Shown: positions 1 through 7,948, counted from the stretch's first letter. The stretch is DNA of 16,602 nt from JAQGJA01 sp965651535 (GCA_965651535.1 CBFGSX010000029.1:1-16602); one strand, 5' to 3'. The notes: generated by a model not told the origin, from the sequence alone. Numbers and translations are program-made.

Positions 1-2
1 CC

Positions 3-410
3 AGCCTCGTCAGCCGCATCGACCGCGTCATGCATACCGCCATCAGCCGCGAGATGATCGCCGCCGAACGTTACATGACCTTCCTGTCCAGCACAGGCGC
101 GGTTGCCCCCTTTATCGGCCTTCTGGGAACGGTCTGGGGGATCATGAACTCCTTCGTTGCAATCGCCGGAAGCAACAATACCGCCCTTTCGGTCGTCGCC
201 CCCGGCATCGCCGAGGCGCTTTACACCACGGCGCTGGGCCTCATTACCGCCATTCCCGCCGTTCTGGCCTATAACAAATTCTCCAGCGACCTGAACCGCT
301 ACGCCGACCGTCTGGACGGGTTTTCAACGGAATTTTCGTCCATTCTGGCGCGTTACCTCGAGGAAAGCGGTCAAGAACAGCCATCGCAAAACACCTCGGC
401 AGCCGCATAG
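3..410 (+). CDS. tolQ: TolQ, 3' part (Tol-Pal proton channel subunit), truncated by window start
   Basis: The frame is open from the first bases of the window, so only the C-terminal ~135 codons are present; the internal ATG at 30 is not the true start. TolQ is an inner-membrane ExbB/MotA-family protein that forms, with TolR, the proton-driven stator that energises TolA. Visible here are two hydrophobic stretches typical of the last two transmembrane helices: one with GAVAPFIGLLGTVWGIMNSF (family signature of the MotA/TolQ/ExbB channel) and one with EALYTTALGLITAIPAVLAY. A polar cytoplasmic tail rich in E, Q and S follows. The next gene, tolR, starts 9 bases after the stop with an AGGAG-type ribosome site in between, as in a tightly coupled operon. 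Assignment is secure from motif and neighbours together. Confidence 0.96.
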   Translation, partial: SLVSRIDRVMHTAISREMIAAERYMTFLSSTGAVAPFIGLLGTVWGIMNSFVAIAGSNNTALSVVAPGIAEALYTTALGLITAIPAVLAYNKFSSDLNRYADRLDGFSTEFSSILARYLEESGQEQPSQNTSAAA

Positions 411-419
411 GAGAATTTC

Positions 420-857
420 ATGGCCGTCAATCTGGGATTCAACAGCACGCGCCGCTCGACGATGCGCCGCTCGCGCGGCGGCAGCGCCGAGATGAATCTC
501 ACGCCGCTGATCGACGTCATGGTCGTGCTGCTCATTATCTTTATGATCTCGGCGCCGCTGATGACCGTGACCGTTCCCGTGGATCTACCCACCGTCGATC
601 AGGGCGCGATGGCCGACGGCGACGACCCTTTGGTCATCACTATCGACAAGACGAACACCATCTACCTGAACGACACCAAGATAGGCGCCTCGGAGCTGAT
701 CCCGCGCCTTCAGGCCATCACCGGACAGAAGCCCGCCCAGCGCATTTTCATCCGCGGCGACCATAATCTGAGCTACGGCACGATCATGCAGGTCATGGGC
801 CAGCTGACCGGCGCGGGCTTTACCAAAGTCGCCCTCGTCGCCGAAACCGGCAAGTGA
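420..857 (+). CDS. tolR: TolR, Tol-Pal channel subunit
   Basis: 145 aa, the usual TolR length. TolR is a single-span inner-membrane protein of the ExbD/TolR family that couples proton flow through TolQ to movement of TolA. A basic cytoplasmic N-terminus (residues 1-24, many Arg) precedes the conserved MNLTPLIDVMVVLLIIFMIS segment at about 25-44; D32 in this helix corresponds to the proton-pathway aspartate of the family (D23 in E. coli TolR). The rest is a periplasmic domain ending in a GxxxVALVAE-like strand. The start at ATG 420 is preceded by GGAG and lies 9 bases after tolQ, supporting operon expression. The gap to tolA is 156 bases and is filled by a palindromic repeat. Confidence 0.96.
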   Translation: MAVNLGFNSTRRSTMRRSRGGSAEMNLTPLIDVMVVLLIIFMISAPLMTVTVPVDLPTVDQGAMADGDDPLVITIDKTNTIYLNDTKIGASELIPRLQAITGQKPAQRIFIRGDHNLSYGTIMQVMGQLTGAGFTKVALVAETGK

Positions 858-891
858 CGTATGGCTAAAATTAAAAGAAGACAGAAGACAT

Positions 892-998
892 ACGTCATCC
901 CCGACCGCGCGCAGCGACAGCCAGCGCGAGATCGGGGATCCAGCCAGATGACGCGCAGCGCAAAAAACTCTGGATTCCCGCTCCCGCGGGAATGACGG
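892..998. repeat. Palindromic interspersed repeat (REP-like) in the tolR-tolA gap
   Basis: The gap contains a nested inverted-repeat design. CGTCAT (893-898) pairs with ATGACG (992-997) as outer arms. Inside are one hairpin with ATCCCCGA (897-904) against TCGGGGAT (932-939) and another with ATTCCCGC (974-981) against GCGGGAAT (986-993). CCAG (940-943) can also pair with CTGG (970-973). Similar CGTCATTCCCG/CGGGAATGACG palindromes are scattered through many alphaproteobacterial genomes. No coding potential is evident. It probably forms a branched RNA structure in the tolR-tolA transcript. Only one copy is in the window, so repetitiveness is inferred. Confidence 0.65.
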
Positions 999-1013
999 AT
1001 AAGGATAGAACGC

Positions 1014-1952
1014 ATGAACACGCAAACGCCACAGGACGACCAGCTTTCACAGGTCACGCGGCAACAGACCCTGAAACGGGCGCTGCGCTGGGCGATCGGC
1101 ATCCATGTCGCCGTATTTTTACTTTCCTATTTCGGCCTGCCGCATTTCCGCCCCAAGAAAGTCGACCTGACGACCGCCGTGCAGGTCGATCTGGTCGCGC
1201 CGACCGACGCCTTTAGCCGCGCCCCGAACACCAGCAAAAGCCAAGAGCCTTTCAAGCCGGACGCCAAACCCGAAGAAAAGAAAAAAGAGGTCAAATCCGA
1301 TCCGCAAAAGCCGCCCAGCCCGGTGAAATCCGACGCGGCGAAAAAAGAACCGGTAAAAAAACCCGAGGAAAAGAAACTCGAAAAACCGGTGGAGAAAAAA
1401 GAAACACCGAAAAAAGAAGCGATCAAAAAGGCCGACGACAAGAAAAAAACGGATAAAAAGGACGAAGCCAAGAAAACCCGCGACGACGGTGCCGGCACCA
1501 AGGAAGAACAACAGGAATTCAATTCCGTGCTCAAAAACCTGCTGGGTGATGTCGATCCCAAGGTTTCCGAGGCCGGCAACCCGATCAACGCGCCTTATAA
1601 CCCGAACCAGCCCGAAGGCGTCGCGCCGACCGCGTCGCAAACTCTTGCGCTCAGCGAGATTGACGCACTGCGCTATCAGTTGGCGCGCTGCTGGAACGTG
1701 CCCGCCGGGGCAATGAACGCCGAAGACCTGATTATCGATATCCGCGTCGAGATCAATCCCGACCGCACCGTGCGCGCCGCCGAAATCCTCGACCGCGGGC
1801 GCTATAATATGGATCCTTTCTTTGCCGCCGCCGCCGAAAGTGCGCGCCGCGCCCTGTTCCATCCGAATTGTACGCCCTTGGCGCTTCCGGCGGATAAATA
1901 TGCGTTGTGGAAAACCATGACCATCCGATTTAATCCGCGCGATATGTTCTAA
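1014..1952 (+). CDS. tolA: TolA, envelope-spanning energy transducer
   Basis: 312 aa. TolA is anchored in the inner membrane and reaches across the periplasm to contact TolB and Pal, driven by TolQR. A short polar N-terminus is followed by one membrane helix (about residues 25-42, WAIGIHVAVFLLSYFGL). Residues ~75-165 form a long Lys/Glu/Pro-rich linker with many KKxE and KKPEEK units, the extended domain II. The C-terminal globular domain is about residues 205-312; it contains two cysteines, C226 (in RCW) and C286 (in HPNC), which could form a periplasmic disulfide. ATG 1014 has AAGGA a few bases upstream; an ATG at 992 opens a different, short frame. The low-complexity linker gives A-rich sequence unlike the flanking genes, but this follows from its amino-acid content. 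Confidence 0.95.
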   Translation: MNTQTPQDDQLSQVTRQQTLKRALRWAIGIHVAVFLLSYFGLPHFRPKKVDLTTAVQVDLVAPTDAFSRAPNTSKSQEPFKPDAKPEEKKKEVKSDPQKPPSPVKSDAAKKEPVKKPEEKKLEKPVEKKETPKKEAIKKADDKKKTDKKDEAKKTRDDGAGTKEEQQEFNSVLKNLLGDVDPKVSEAGNPINAPYNPNQPEGVAPTASQTLALSEIDALRYQLARCWNVPAGAMNAEDLIIDIRVEINPDRTVRAAEILDRGRYNMDPFFAAAAESARRALFHPNCTPLALPADKYALWKTMTIRFNPRDMF

Positions 1953-2022
1953 CCCCCCTTGCGCCGAAGGCCGAAAGACTCCATCTTGGGGATATCCCTT
2001 TTTTCGCCTCTTCGGAGTTGTC

Positions 2023-3309
2023 ATGCGCCGTTTTCTTCTTGCCGCTTTCCTGCTCGTCCTTTCGCTTCCCGCCGCCGCCGAGCTGCGCATCGATGTAACC
2101 TCCGGCACGTCTGAGCCCGTGCCGATCGCGATCAACGATTTTTCGGGCGACGCCATTGGTCGCCAGATTTCCGAAGTCGTCGCCGCCGACCTCCAACGCA
2201 GCGGATTGTTCCGCCCCATCCCGCCCTCAAGCTTTATCGAACGCGGTCTGGCCGTGGATGCCACGCCGAATTTCGGTAATTGGCGCTCGATCGGCGCGCA
2301 GGCCATGGTCGTCGGCCGCGTCATGCCCCAAGGCGGCAACCTGACCGTCGAATTCCGCCTGTGGGATGTTCTGTCCAACGGCCAGATGATCGGCCGCCGC
2401 TTTACCACGACGCAGGCCAACTGGCGGCAACTGGCGCATATGATCGCCGATGCGATCTATTCGCGCCTGACCGGGGAAAAAGGCTATTTCAACACGCGCA
2501 TCGTCTTCATCGCCGAGAGCGGCCCCTATAACAAGCGCGTCAAGCGTCTGGCGATCATGGATCAGGACGGCGCCAATCTGCGCTATCTCACCGACGGACG
2601 CCACCTTGTGCTGACGCCGCGTTTCTCGCCGGATGAACAGAAAATCACCTATATGTCCTATGAAGGCGGGCAGCCTTCGGTTTACCTCTATGACCTGACG
2701 CGCGGCAACCGCCAGCGTCTGGGCAATTTCCCCGGCATGACCTTTGCGCCGCGCTTTTCGCCCGACGGCCGCAGCGTCATTATGTCGTTGGCCCGCAACG
2801 GCAATTCCGACATCTATCGCATGGATCTGTCGTCGCGTCGTATGGCGCGCCTGACCTCGGATTCCAGCATCGAAACCTCGCCCTCCTATTCGCCCGATGG
2901 CGGGCGCATCGTGTTTGAATCCGATCGCGCCGGAGGCCAACAGCTTTATATTATGAATGCCGACGGATCAGGTGTGCGCCGCCTTACTTTCGGCAAAGGG
3001 CGCTATGCCAACCCGGTCTGGTCGCCGCGCGGCGATTTGATCGCCTTTACCCGGATGTTCCAGGGCCAATTCTATATCGGCGTGATCCGCCCCGACGGCT
3101 CCGGCGAGCGCATGATTTCCAGCGCTTATCACGTCGAGGGGCCGACCTGGGCGCCCAATGGCCGCGTCCTGATGTACTTCAAGGAAACCCCCTCGGGTAA
3201 CGGGCGCTATTCGCGCCTCTATACGATCGACCTGACGGGGGCCAACGATCAGGCCTTGAACCTGCCGACCAGCGCTTCCGACCCCGCCTGGTCGCCGCAT
3301 TTGCAATAA
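2023..3309 (+). CDS. tolB: TolB, periplasmic beta-propeller of the Tol-Pal system
   Basis: 428 aa, the usual TolB length. The N-terminus MRRFLLAAFLLVLSLPAAAE is a Sec signal peptide with an AxA-type cleavage site near residue 19. Residues ~22-155 form the TolB N-terminal domain that TolA contacts in E. coli. The rest is a WD40-like beta-propeller built from repeated blades, with PRFSPDE, PRFSPDG, PSYSPDG, PVWSPRG, PTWAPNG and PAWSPH marking successive blades; this propeller binds Pal. The start at 2023 is preceded by CGGAG (2013-2017). It follows tolA by 70 bases on the same strand. Stop TAA 3307-3309. Confidence 0.97.
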   Translation: MRRFLLAAFLLVLSLPAAAELRIDVTSGTSEPVPIAINDFSGDAIGRQISEVVAADLQRSGLFRPIPPSSFIERGLAVDATPNFGNWRSIGAQAMVVGRVMPQGGNLTVEFRLWDVLSNGQMIGRRFTTTQANWRQLAHMIADAIYSRLTGEKGYFNTRIVFIAESGPYNKRVKRLAIMDQDGANLRYLTDGRHLVLTPRFSPDEQKITYMSYEGGQPSVYLYDLTRGNRQRLGNFPGMTFAPRFSPDGRSVIMSLARNGNSDIYRMDLSSRRMARLTSDSSIETSPSYSPDGGRIVFESDRAGGQQLYIMNADGSGVRRLTFGKGRYANPVWSPRGDLIAFTRMFQGQFYIGVIRPDGSGERMISSAYHVEGPTWAPNGRVLMYFKETPSGNGRYSRLYTIDLTGANDQALNLPTSASDPAWSPHLQ

Positions 3310-3400
3310 TGCCACGGCATAAAAATTTATCGCAAAAACGAATCGTCCCTCTTGAAGATTGCGCGCCCTTGCGTTAATTATACTCGCAGAGTTTCCCCGG

Positions 3401-3417
3401 TTTTCCCTCAGGGAAAA
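3401..3417 (+). other. Perfect hairpin in the leader upstream of pal
   Basis: TTTTCCC (3401-3407), loop TCA, GGGAAAA (3411-3417): a perfect 7-bp stem located 23 bases before the pal ribosome site. No T tract follows, so it is not an ordinary terminator. It could protect the 5' end of a processed pal mRNA or affect translation; this role is inferred. Confidence 0.4.
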
Positions 3418-3450
3418 TGTTTCAAACCGCCTTTTTTACAGGAGTTTCCC

Positions 3451-3990
3451 ATGGATCGCCGTTTTCTTGTTGCTCTCGCCATCCCCCTTCTTCTGGCTGC
3501 TTGTAAGTCGACACCGGACAGCGACGCCTCCGCCGCAGCCGACGGCATGGCCGCCACGGGCGATCGCGCGCCACTGGCCCGCAGCGACGTGATCTTTGAC
3601 AACGACATGAGCGACACGATGCGCGCTGGCGCACCGGGCAGTCAGGAAGATCTGACCGCTCAGGCCGGGGATCGCGTATTTTTCGGTTATGACTCGTCCG
3701 AACTGGATTCCAGCGCCCGCGCAACGCTTGAGAAACAGGCTGCATGGCTCAATCAATACGCCAATTTGAATATTACGGTTGAAGGCCATTGCGACGAGCG
3801 CGGCACGCGTGAATACAACCTCGCATTGGGTGAGCGCCGCGCACAGGCCGTCAAGAACTATCTGGTTAGCCTCGGCGTTTCGCCTTCCCGCGTGAACACG
3901 ATCTCTTATGGCAAGGAACGCCCCGCCGTCCTCGGCACGGGCGAAGAAGCCTGGAGCCGTAACCGCCGCGGCGTGACGGTCGTCCAGTAA
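3451..3990 (+). CDS. pal: Pal, peptidoglycan-associated outer-membrane lipoprotein
   Basis: 179 aa from ATG 3451. This start is chosen over the in-frame TTG at 3352 because GGAG (3441-3444) lies just upstream and because it gives a clean lipoprotein signal: MDRRFLVALAIPLLLAAC with lipobox L-A-A-C and acylated C18. A flexible Ala/Asp/Ser-rich linker (about 19-70) leads to the OmpA-like peptidoglycan-binding domain (about 73-179), with VEGHCDERGTREYNLALGER at 110-129 containing the diaminopimelate-binding pattern of the family. Pal anchors the outer membrane to the cell wall and is the partner of TolB and TolA. It lies 141 bases after tolB, with a hairpin in its leader, and is followed by a strong terminator. 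Confidence 0.97.
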   Translation: MDRRFLVALAIPLLLAACKSTPDSDASAAADGMAATGDRAPLARSDVIFDNDMSDTMRAGAPGSQEDLTAQAGDRVFFGYDSSELDSSARATLEKQAAWLNQYANLNITVEGHCDERGTREYNLALGERRAQAVKNYLVSLGVSPSRVNTISYGKERPAVLGTGEEAWSRNRRGVTVVQ

Positions 3991-4013
3991 GACGCCGTTT
4001 TCAATATTCTCGG

Positions 4014-4042
4014 AAACCCGCCGCAAGGCGGGTTTCTTTTTT
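4014..4042 (+). terminator. Intrinsic terminator after pal
   Basis: Perfect 9-bp stem AAACCCGCC (4014-4022), loop GCAA, GGCGGGTTT (4027-4035), followed by CTTTTTT (4036-4042). It lies 24 bases after the pal stop. This is the strongest terminator in the window and separates the tol-pal transcript from cpoB. Confidence 0.92.
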
Positions 4043-4049
4043 ACATTTC

Positions 4050-4119
4050 ACCACTAAGATTACTAAGGACACTAAGGATTTTTAAAATACTTCTTAGTGA
4101 TCTTCGTGTCCTTAGTGGT
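4050..4119. repeat. 70-bp imperfect palindrome with ACTAAG units between pal and cpoB
   Basis: Left arm 4050-4076 and right arm 4093-4119 are both 27 bases and are imperfect inverted copies. The outer 9 (ACCACTAAG / CTTAGTGGT) and inner 6 (ACTAAG / CTTAGT) match exactly, while the middle 12 diverge. Each arm is itself made of ACTAAG-like units (three in the left arm). Repeats of the CACTAAGGACACGAAG type occur between genes in many unrelated bacteria. The element is AT-rich compared with its surroundings and has no coding potential. It occupies most of the 152-base gap. Confidence 0.7.
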
Positions 4120-4142
4120 TATTATCCTTTCAGAGGCATTCC

Positions 4143-5021
4143 ATGCGTATTCTTTTTGTTCTGGTTGCCATCATGGCCGTTTCACCCGCCTTTGCGCAGA
4201 ATAACGACATGCGCAGCGTCATGAGCCGCCTCGAACAGCTCCAGCGCCAGATGGACACCATCGCGCGGCAGGTCTATCGCGGCGATCCGCCCCCGACCGC
4301 CGTCAGCAATCCGGCGCTGATCGGTACCGACACGGCCAATCTTGCTGCCGCGATGGATGAGCGCCTCAACGGCATCGAGGCCACCATCCGCCAGATCAAC
4401 AACCGCCTCGACGAACAGGATTACGCGCTGGGTCAACTACAAAAGAATTTTGAAATGTATAAAGCCGATGTCGAGATGCGCTTCCAGACGATCAGCCCGA
4501 CGCCGAAACCGCAAGGCCCGACCGCCTATGTGCCGCCCGTTTCCGATGCGCCGCGCGAACCGCAAACCACCAACGCGCTGGGTCAGGCGACCGGCGAGGT
4601 CAACGCCGCCGCCCTGCCGACCGAAAACGCCGCCGCGCTTTATGACGCGTCGTTCCAGGCGCTGCGCGACCAGAAATACGACCGCGCCGAATCCGGCTTC
4701 CGCGAATTCATGCGCCTGTATCCCGAAGACGGTCTGGCAGGAAACGCGCAATACTGGCTGGGCGAAACCTTTTACGTGCGCGGCAATTACGACGAGGCCG
4801 CCAAAGCCTTTGCCATCGGCTACCAGAAATACCCCAAATCCAGCAAAGCCCCCGACAATTTGTTGAAGCTGGGCTTGTCGTTGTCGCAATCGGGCAAGAA
4901 ACAGGATGCCTGCGTCACTTTGCAACAGCTGAATACGCAATACAGTTCGGCTGCCGCCGTCATCCGTCAGCGCGCCGAAGAAGAAATGAAAAAGCTGAAT
5001 TGCGGCCTGCCTCGTGGTTGA
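4143..5021 (+). CDS. cpoB: CpoB/YbgF, periplasmic TPR coordinator of Tol-Pal and cell-wall synthesis
   Basis: 292 aa. The N-terminus MRILFVLVAIMAVSPAFA is a signal peptide with cleavage expected after A18. Residues ~24-50 and ~75-115 have the Leu/Ile/Gln/Arg heptad pattern of the YbgF coiled-coil trimerisation region (RLEQLQRQMDTIARQV). A Pro/Thr-rich linker (about 118-160) leads to a C-terminal TPR domain of about 125 residues, including YDASFQALRDQKYDRAESGF and AQYWLGETFYVRGNYDEAAK. In E. coli CpoB tunes PBP1B and TolA activity during division. It is the last gene of the conserved tol-pal order, but here it is cut off from pal by a terminator and a repeat, so it probably has its own promoter or relies on read-through. 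Its 3' end overlaps tilS by 8 bases. Confidence 0.93.
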   Translation: MRILFVLVAIMAVSPAFAQNNDMRSVMSRLEQLQRQMDTIARQVYRGDPPPTAVSNPALIGTDTANLAAAMDERLNGIEATIRQINNRLDEQDYALGQLQKNFEMYKADVEMRFQTISPTPKPQGPTAYVPPVSDAPREPQTTNALGQATGEVNAAALPTENAAALYDASFQALRDQKYDRAESGFREFMRLYPEDGLAGNAQYWLGETFYVRGNYDEAAKAFAIGYQKYPKSSKAPDNLLKLGLSLSQSGKKQDACVTLQQLNTQYSSAAAVIRQRAEEEMKKLNCGLPRG

Positions 5022-5967
5022 GAATTTCGCCCGCGAAATTGAATCCCTCCTGCCGGAAAACACGAAGAAAATCGCCGTCGCCGTTTCCGGCGGCGCCGAC
5101 AGTTTCGCTTTGCTGCATCTGACGCATCTTTGGACGAAAAAGAAAAAAATCGTGCTGCTGGCGCTGACCGTCGATCACGGCCTGCGCAAAGAAAGTAAAA
5201 TTGAAGCGGCGAATGTCGCCGCATGGTGCAAAAAAAACGGCATCGCGCATAAAACATTGAAATGGACGGGACCAAAACCGAAAACCGACATCCAGAACAA
5301 GGCGCGCGAGGCGCGGCGCAAATTATTGTTTGCCGCATGTAGAAAAGAAAAAATTCCCGTGATCCTGATGGGTCATCAGGCCGACGATCAGGCCGAAACC
5401 ATCCTCATGCGCCTGCAACGCGGGACGGGATTGCGCGGACTTCTAGGCATCCGCCCCGTCACGCATGAAAACGGCGTCACGATCATCCGCCCGCTTCTTT
5501 CATCCGGGCGCAACACCTTGCGCGCCTATTGCAAAAAGAAAAAACTGCCGTTTCACGACGATCCGTCGAACGAAGACGACAAATTTGAGCGCGCGCGCCT
5601 GCGCAAAACGCTGGTGCATCTGCCGGATCTGGCCGACGGCATCCAGACTGCCGTCCGCCGCCTTGAAAACGCCGACCGTGCCTTGCAAAAAATCGCCGCC
5701 GAATGGTATGCCGGAAATATCCGCGACAACTGGCTGCCGCATGAGCCGTTTATCCGCCTGCCCGACGAGCTGCAACTGCGCGTGCTGGGCCATTTCATCG
5801 CCGACGCGCCGCTGGACGGCCTCGAACGCTTGCAACAGGCGGTGAAATCGGGTGAATTCAAGGGGCTTACCTTGTCCGGCCTGTGGATCAAACCAAAATC
5901 AAAAAATCGGAAAAAAGGGCTGATTTTTACCCAAGCCCCTGCCCGCAAGGCTGGAAAAAAGGCTTGA
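5014..5967 (+). CDS. tilS: TilS, tRNA(Ile)-lysidine synthase (short form)
   Basis: 317 aa from GTG 5014, which lies inside the 3' end of cpoB (8-base overlap); no in-frame ATG precedes the catalytic motif. TilS ligates lysine to C34 of tRNA-Ile(CAU), making lysidine so that it reads AUA. The N-terminal PP-loop ATPase domain shows SGGADS at residues 25-30, TVDHG around 52-56 and the GHxxDDxxET motif at 120-129, followed by RLQRGTGLRGLLGI. A central region has RPLLS and FHDDPSNEDDKFERARLR, conserved in the family. It is about 115 residues shorter than E. coli TilS and lacks an obvious C-terminal tRNA-binding domain. The ending is very Lys-rich (PKSKNRKKG) and may add tRNA affinity; this is inference. 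Confidence 0.94.
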   Translation: MVENFAREIESLLPENTKKIAVAVSGGADSFALLHLTHLWTKKKKIVLLALTVDHGLRKESKIEAANVAAWCKKNGIAHKTLKWTGPKPKTDIQNKAREARRKLLFAACRKEKIPVILMGHQADDQAETILMRLQRGTGLRGLLGIRPVTHENGVTIIRPLLSSGRNTLRAYCKKKKLPFHDDPSNEDDKFERARLRKTLVHLPDLADGIQTAVRRLENADRALQKIAAEWYAGNIRDNWLPHEPFIRLPDELQLRVLGHFIADAPLDGLERLQQAVKSGEFKGLTLSGLWIKPKSKNRKKGLIFTQAPARKAGKKA

Positions 5968-6025
5968 TTCAGACTATCTTAGTGCCTGTCGTCCACAATC
6001 CGGGCCACGGCCTGCGGAGCATGAT

Positions 6026-7921
6026 ATGAATCCTTTTTTCCGAAACCTGTTAATCTGGCTATGCATCGCCTTGATGCTGGCGGGGATTTATTCCGCTCTC
6101 AATCCTGCGACGACCGCCTCGCACCAGATCGCCTATAGCGATTTCGTCCGCGACGCCAAGGGCGGCGCCATCCGCGCCGTCACCATTCAGGGCGACTATA
6201 TCAGCGGAAAATACGAGGACGGCAAACCCTTTTCCACGCTCAAGCCCGGCAATTCCGACATTCCCGACACGCTGGTCGAACAGGGTCTGCGCGTCGACGT
6301 AAAACCCGTGGAAAGCGGCATGGGCGGGTTGTTCGGCATCCTGCTGTCGTGGTTCCCGATGCTGCTTTTGATCGGCGTGTGGATTTTCTTCATGCGCCAG
6401 ATGCAGGGCAAGGGCGGCGGCGGCGCGTTCAATTTCGGCAAGTCGCGCGCGAAACTGCTGACAGAAAAAACGGGGCGCGTTACCTTTGAAGACGTAGCCG
6501 GCATCGAGGAAGCCAAAGAAGAATTGCAGGAAATCGTCGAGTTCCTCAAAGACCCCCAGAAATTCCAGCGCCTGGGCGGAAAAATCCCCAAGGGCGCGCT
6601 GCTGATCGGCCCGCCGGGAACGGGTAAGACGCTGGTGGCGCGCGCCGTCGCGGGCGAAGCCAACGTGCCGTTCTTCACCATTTCCGGCTCGGATTTCGTC
6701 GAGATGTTCGTCGGCGTCGGCGCAAGCCGCGTGCGCGATATGTTCGAACAGGCCAAGAAAAACGCCCCTTGCATCATCTTCATCGACGAGATCGACGCGG
6801 TGGGCCGTCATCGCGGCGCAGGCTTGGGCGGCGGCAATGACGAACGCGAACAAACGCTCAACCAGTTACTGGTCGAAATGGACGGTTTCGAATCCTCCGA
6901 AGGCGTCATCCTGATCGCCGCGACCAACCGCCCCGACGTGCTGGACCCGGCGCTTTTGCGCCCCGGCCGCTTCGACCGTCAGGTTGTCGTCCCCAATCCC
7001 GACATTAACGGCCGCGAAAAAATCTTGCGCGTCCACATGAAAAAAGTGCCGCTGGCCGACAATGTCAACGCCAAGACTCTGGCGCGCGGCACGCCGGGAT
7101 TTTCGGGTGCCGATCTGGCCAATCTCGTCAACGAGGCCGCGCTTTTGGCCGCCCGCCGCGGCAAACGCCATGTTGACATGGAATGTTTCGAGGACGCCAA
7201 GGACAAGGTGATGATGGGCGCCGAGCGCAAGACCATGGTCATGTCCGACGACGAAAAGAAACTGACCGCCTATCACGAAGCCGGACACGCCGTCGTCGCC
7301 ATCCACGAAGAGGCCTCCGACCCCATTCACAAGGCTACGATCATCCCGCGCGGGCGCGCTTTGGGCATGGTGATGCGCCTGCCCGAGGGCGACCGCGTCT
7401 CGCTGGCCCTGCGCAAGATCAAGGCCGATCTGGCCGTCGCCATGGGCGGTCGCGTCGCCGAAGAATTGATTTTCGGCAAGGAAAAAGTTACCACTGGCGC
7501 AAGTGCCGACATCCAGATGGCCACCTCGATGGCGCAGCGCATGGTCACGGAATGGGGTATGTCCGACAAGCTGGGCATGATCCGCTATTCCGCCGCCGAA
7601 AGCGAAGAAGTATTCCTGGGCCATTCCGTCACCAAGAGCAAGAACCTGTCGGACAAAACGGCCCAGACAGTCGACGAGGAAATCCGCCGCATCATCGACG
7701 AGGCCTATACCCGCGCGACCGATTTACTGACCAAGCACCGCGACCAGCTCGACAAGGTCGCCAACGCGCTGCTGGAATATGAAACGCTGTCGGGCGACGA
7801 TATCAAGACATTGCTGGACGGCGGCACGATCGACCGTCCCGAAGCAGAACCCCCCGAACAAAAAGTCGTCAAACCGAAATCCGCCAGCGCCGTTCCCATC
7901 GGCGGCGGACAGACCGTTTGA
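6026..7921 (+). CDS. ftsH: FtsH, membrane-bound ATP-dependent zinc metalloprotease
   Basis: 631 aa, close to the usual bacterial length. FtsH degrades misassembled membrane proteins and regulators such as LpxC and sigma-32. Order: helix 1 (about residues 7-25), periplasmic domain (to ~98), helix 2 (about 101-123), then the cytoplasmic AAA+ and protease domains. Walker A GPPGTGKT is at 195-202, Walker B IIFIDEID has D254/E255, and the second region of homology contains RPGRFDR. The zinc site is HEAGH (H417, E418, H421), with the third ligand in ASADIQ (D495). The C-terminal ~35 residues are Pro/Lys-rich. ATG 6026 has CGGAG 6 bases upstream; the ATG at 6021 is out of frame. The gene follows tilS by 58 bases. 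Confidence 0.98.
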   Translation: MNPFFRNLLIWLCIALMLAGIYSALNPATTASHQIAYSDFVRDAKGGAIRAVTIQGDYISGKYEDGKPFSTLKPGNSDIPDTLVEQGLRVDVKPVESGMGGLFGILLSWFPMLLLIGVWIFFMRQMQGKGGGGAFNFGKSRAKLLTEKTGRVTFEDVAGIEEAKEELQEIVEFLKDPQKFQRLGGKIPKGALLIGPPGTGKTLVARAVAGEANVPFFTISGSDFVEMFVGVGASRVRDMFEQAKKNAPCIIFIDEIDAVGRHRGAGLGGGNDEREQTLNQLLVEMDGFESSEGVILIAATNRPDVLDPALLRPGRFDRQVVVPNPDINGREKILRVHMKKVPLADNVNAKTLARGTPGFSGADLANLVNEAALLAARRGKRHVDMECFEDAKDKVMMGAERKTMVMSDDEKKLTAYHEAGHAVVAIHEEASDPIHKATIIPRGRALGMVMRLPEGDRVSLALRKIKADLAVAMGGRVAEELIFGKEKVTTGASADIQMATSMAQRMVTEWGMSDKLGMIRYSAAESEEVFLGHSVTKSKNLSDKTAQTVDEEIRRIIDEAYTRATDLLTKHRDQLDKVANALLEYETLSGDDIKTLLDGGTIDRPEAEPPEQKVVKPKSASAVPIGGGQTV

Positions 7922-7948
7922 ATCCACCCAATCACTGTGAGAGAAACG

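Noticed and set aside
1983..2002. GGGATATCCC followed by T run before tolB as a terminator
   Set aside because: The stem would have only three base pairs once a loop is allowed.
1119..2420. 433-codon minus-strand frame opposite tolA and tolB
   Set aside because: Antisense shadow of the Lys/Glu-rich TolA linker, giving Phe/Leu runs; no ribosome site or family resemblance.
3352..3384. TTGAAG and TATACT upstream of pal as a promoter
   Set aside because: The 21-base spacer is too long; the -10 alone is not enough to call.
3352..3450. Upstream TTG start that would lengthen Pal by 33 residues
   Set aside because: It would bury the lipoprotein signal; ATG 3451 has a ribosome site and a perfect lipobox.
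4050..4119. ACTAAG repeats as a CRISPR array
   Set aside because: Units are 6-9 bases, closely packed and palindromic, with no spacer-repeat periodicity and no cas gene nearby.
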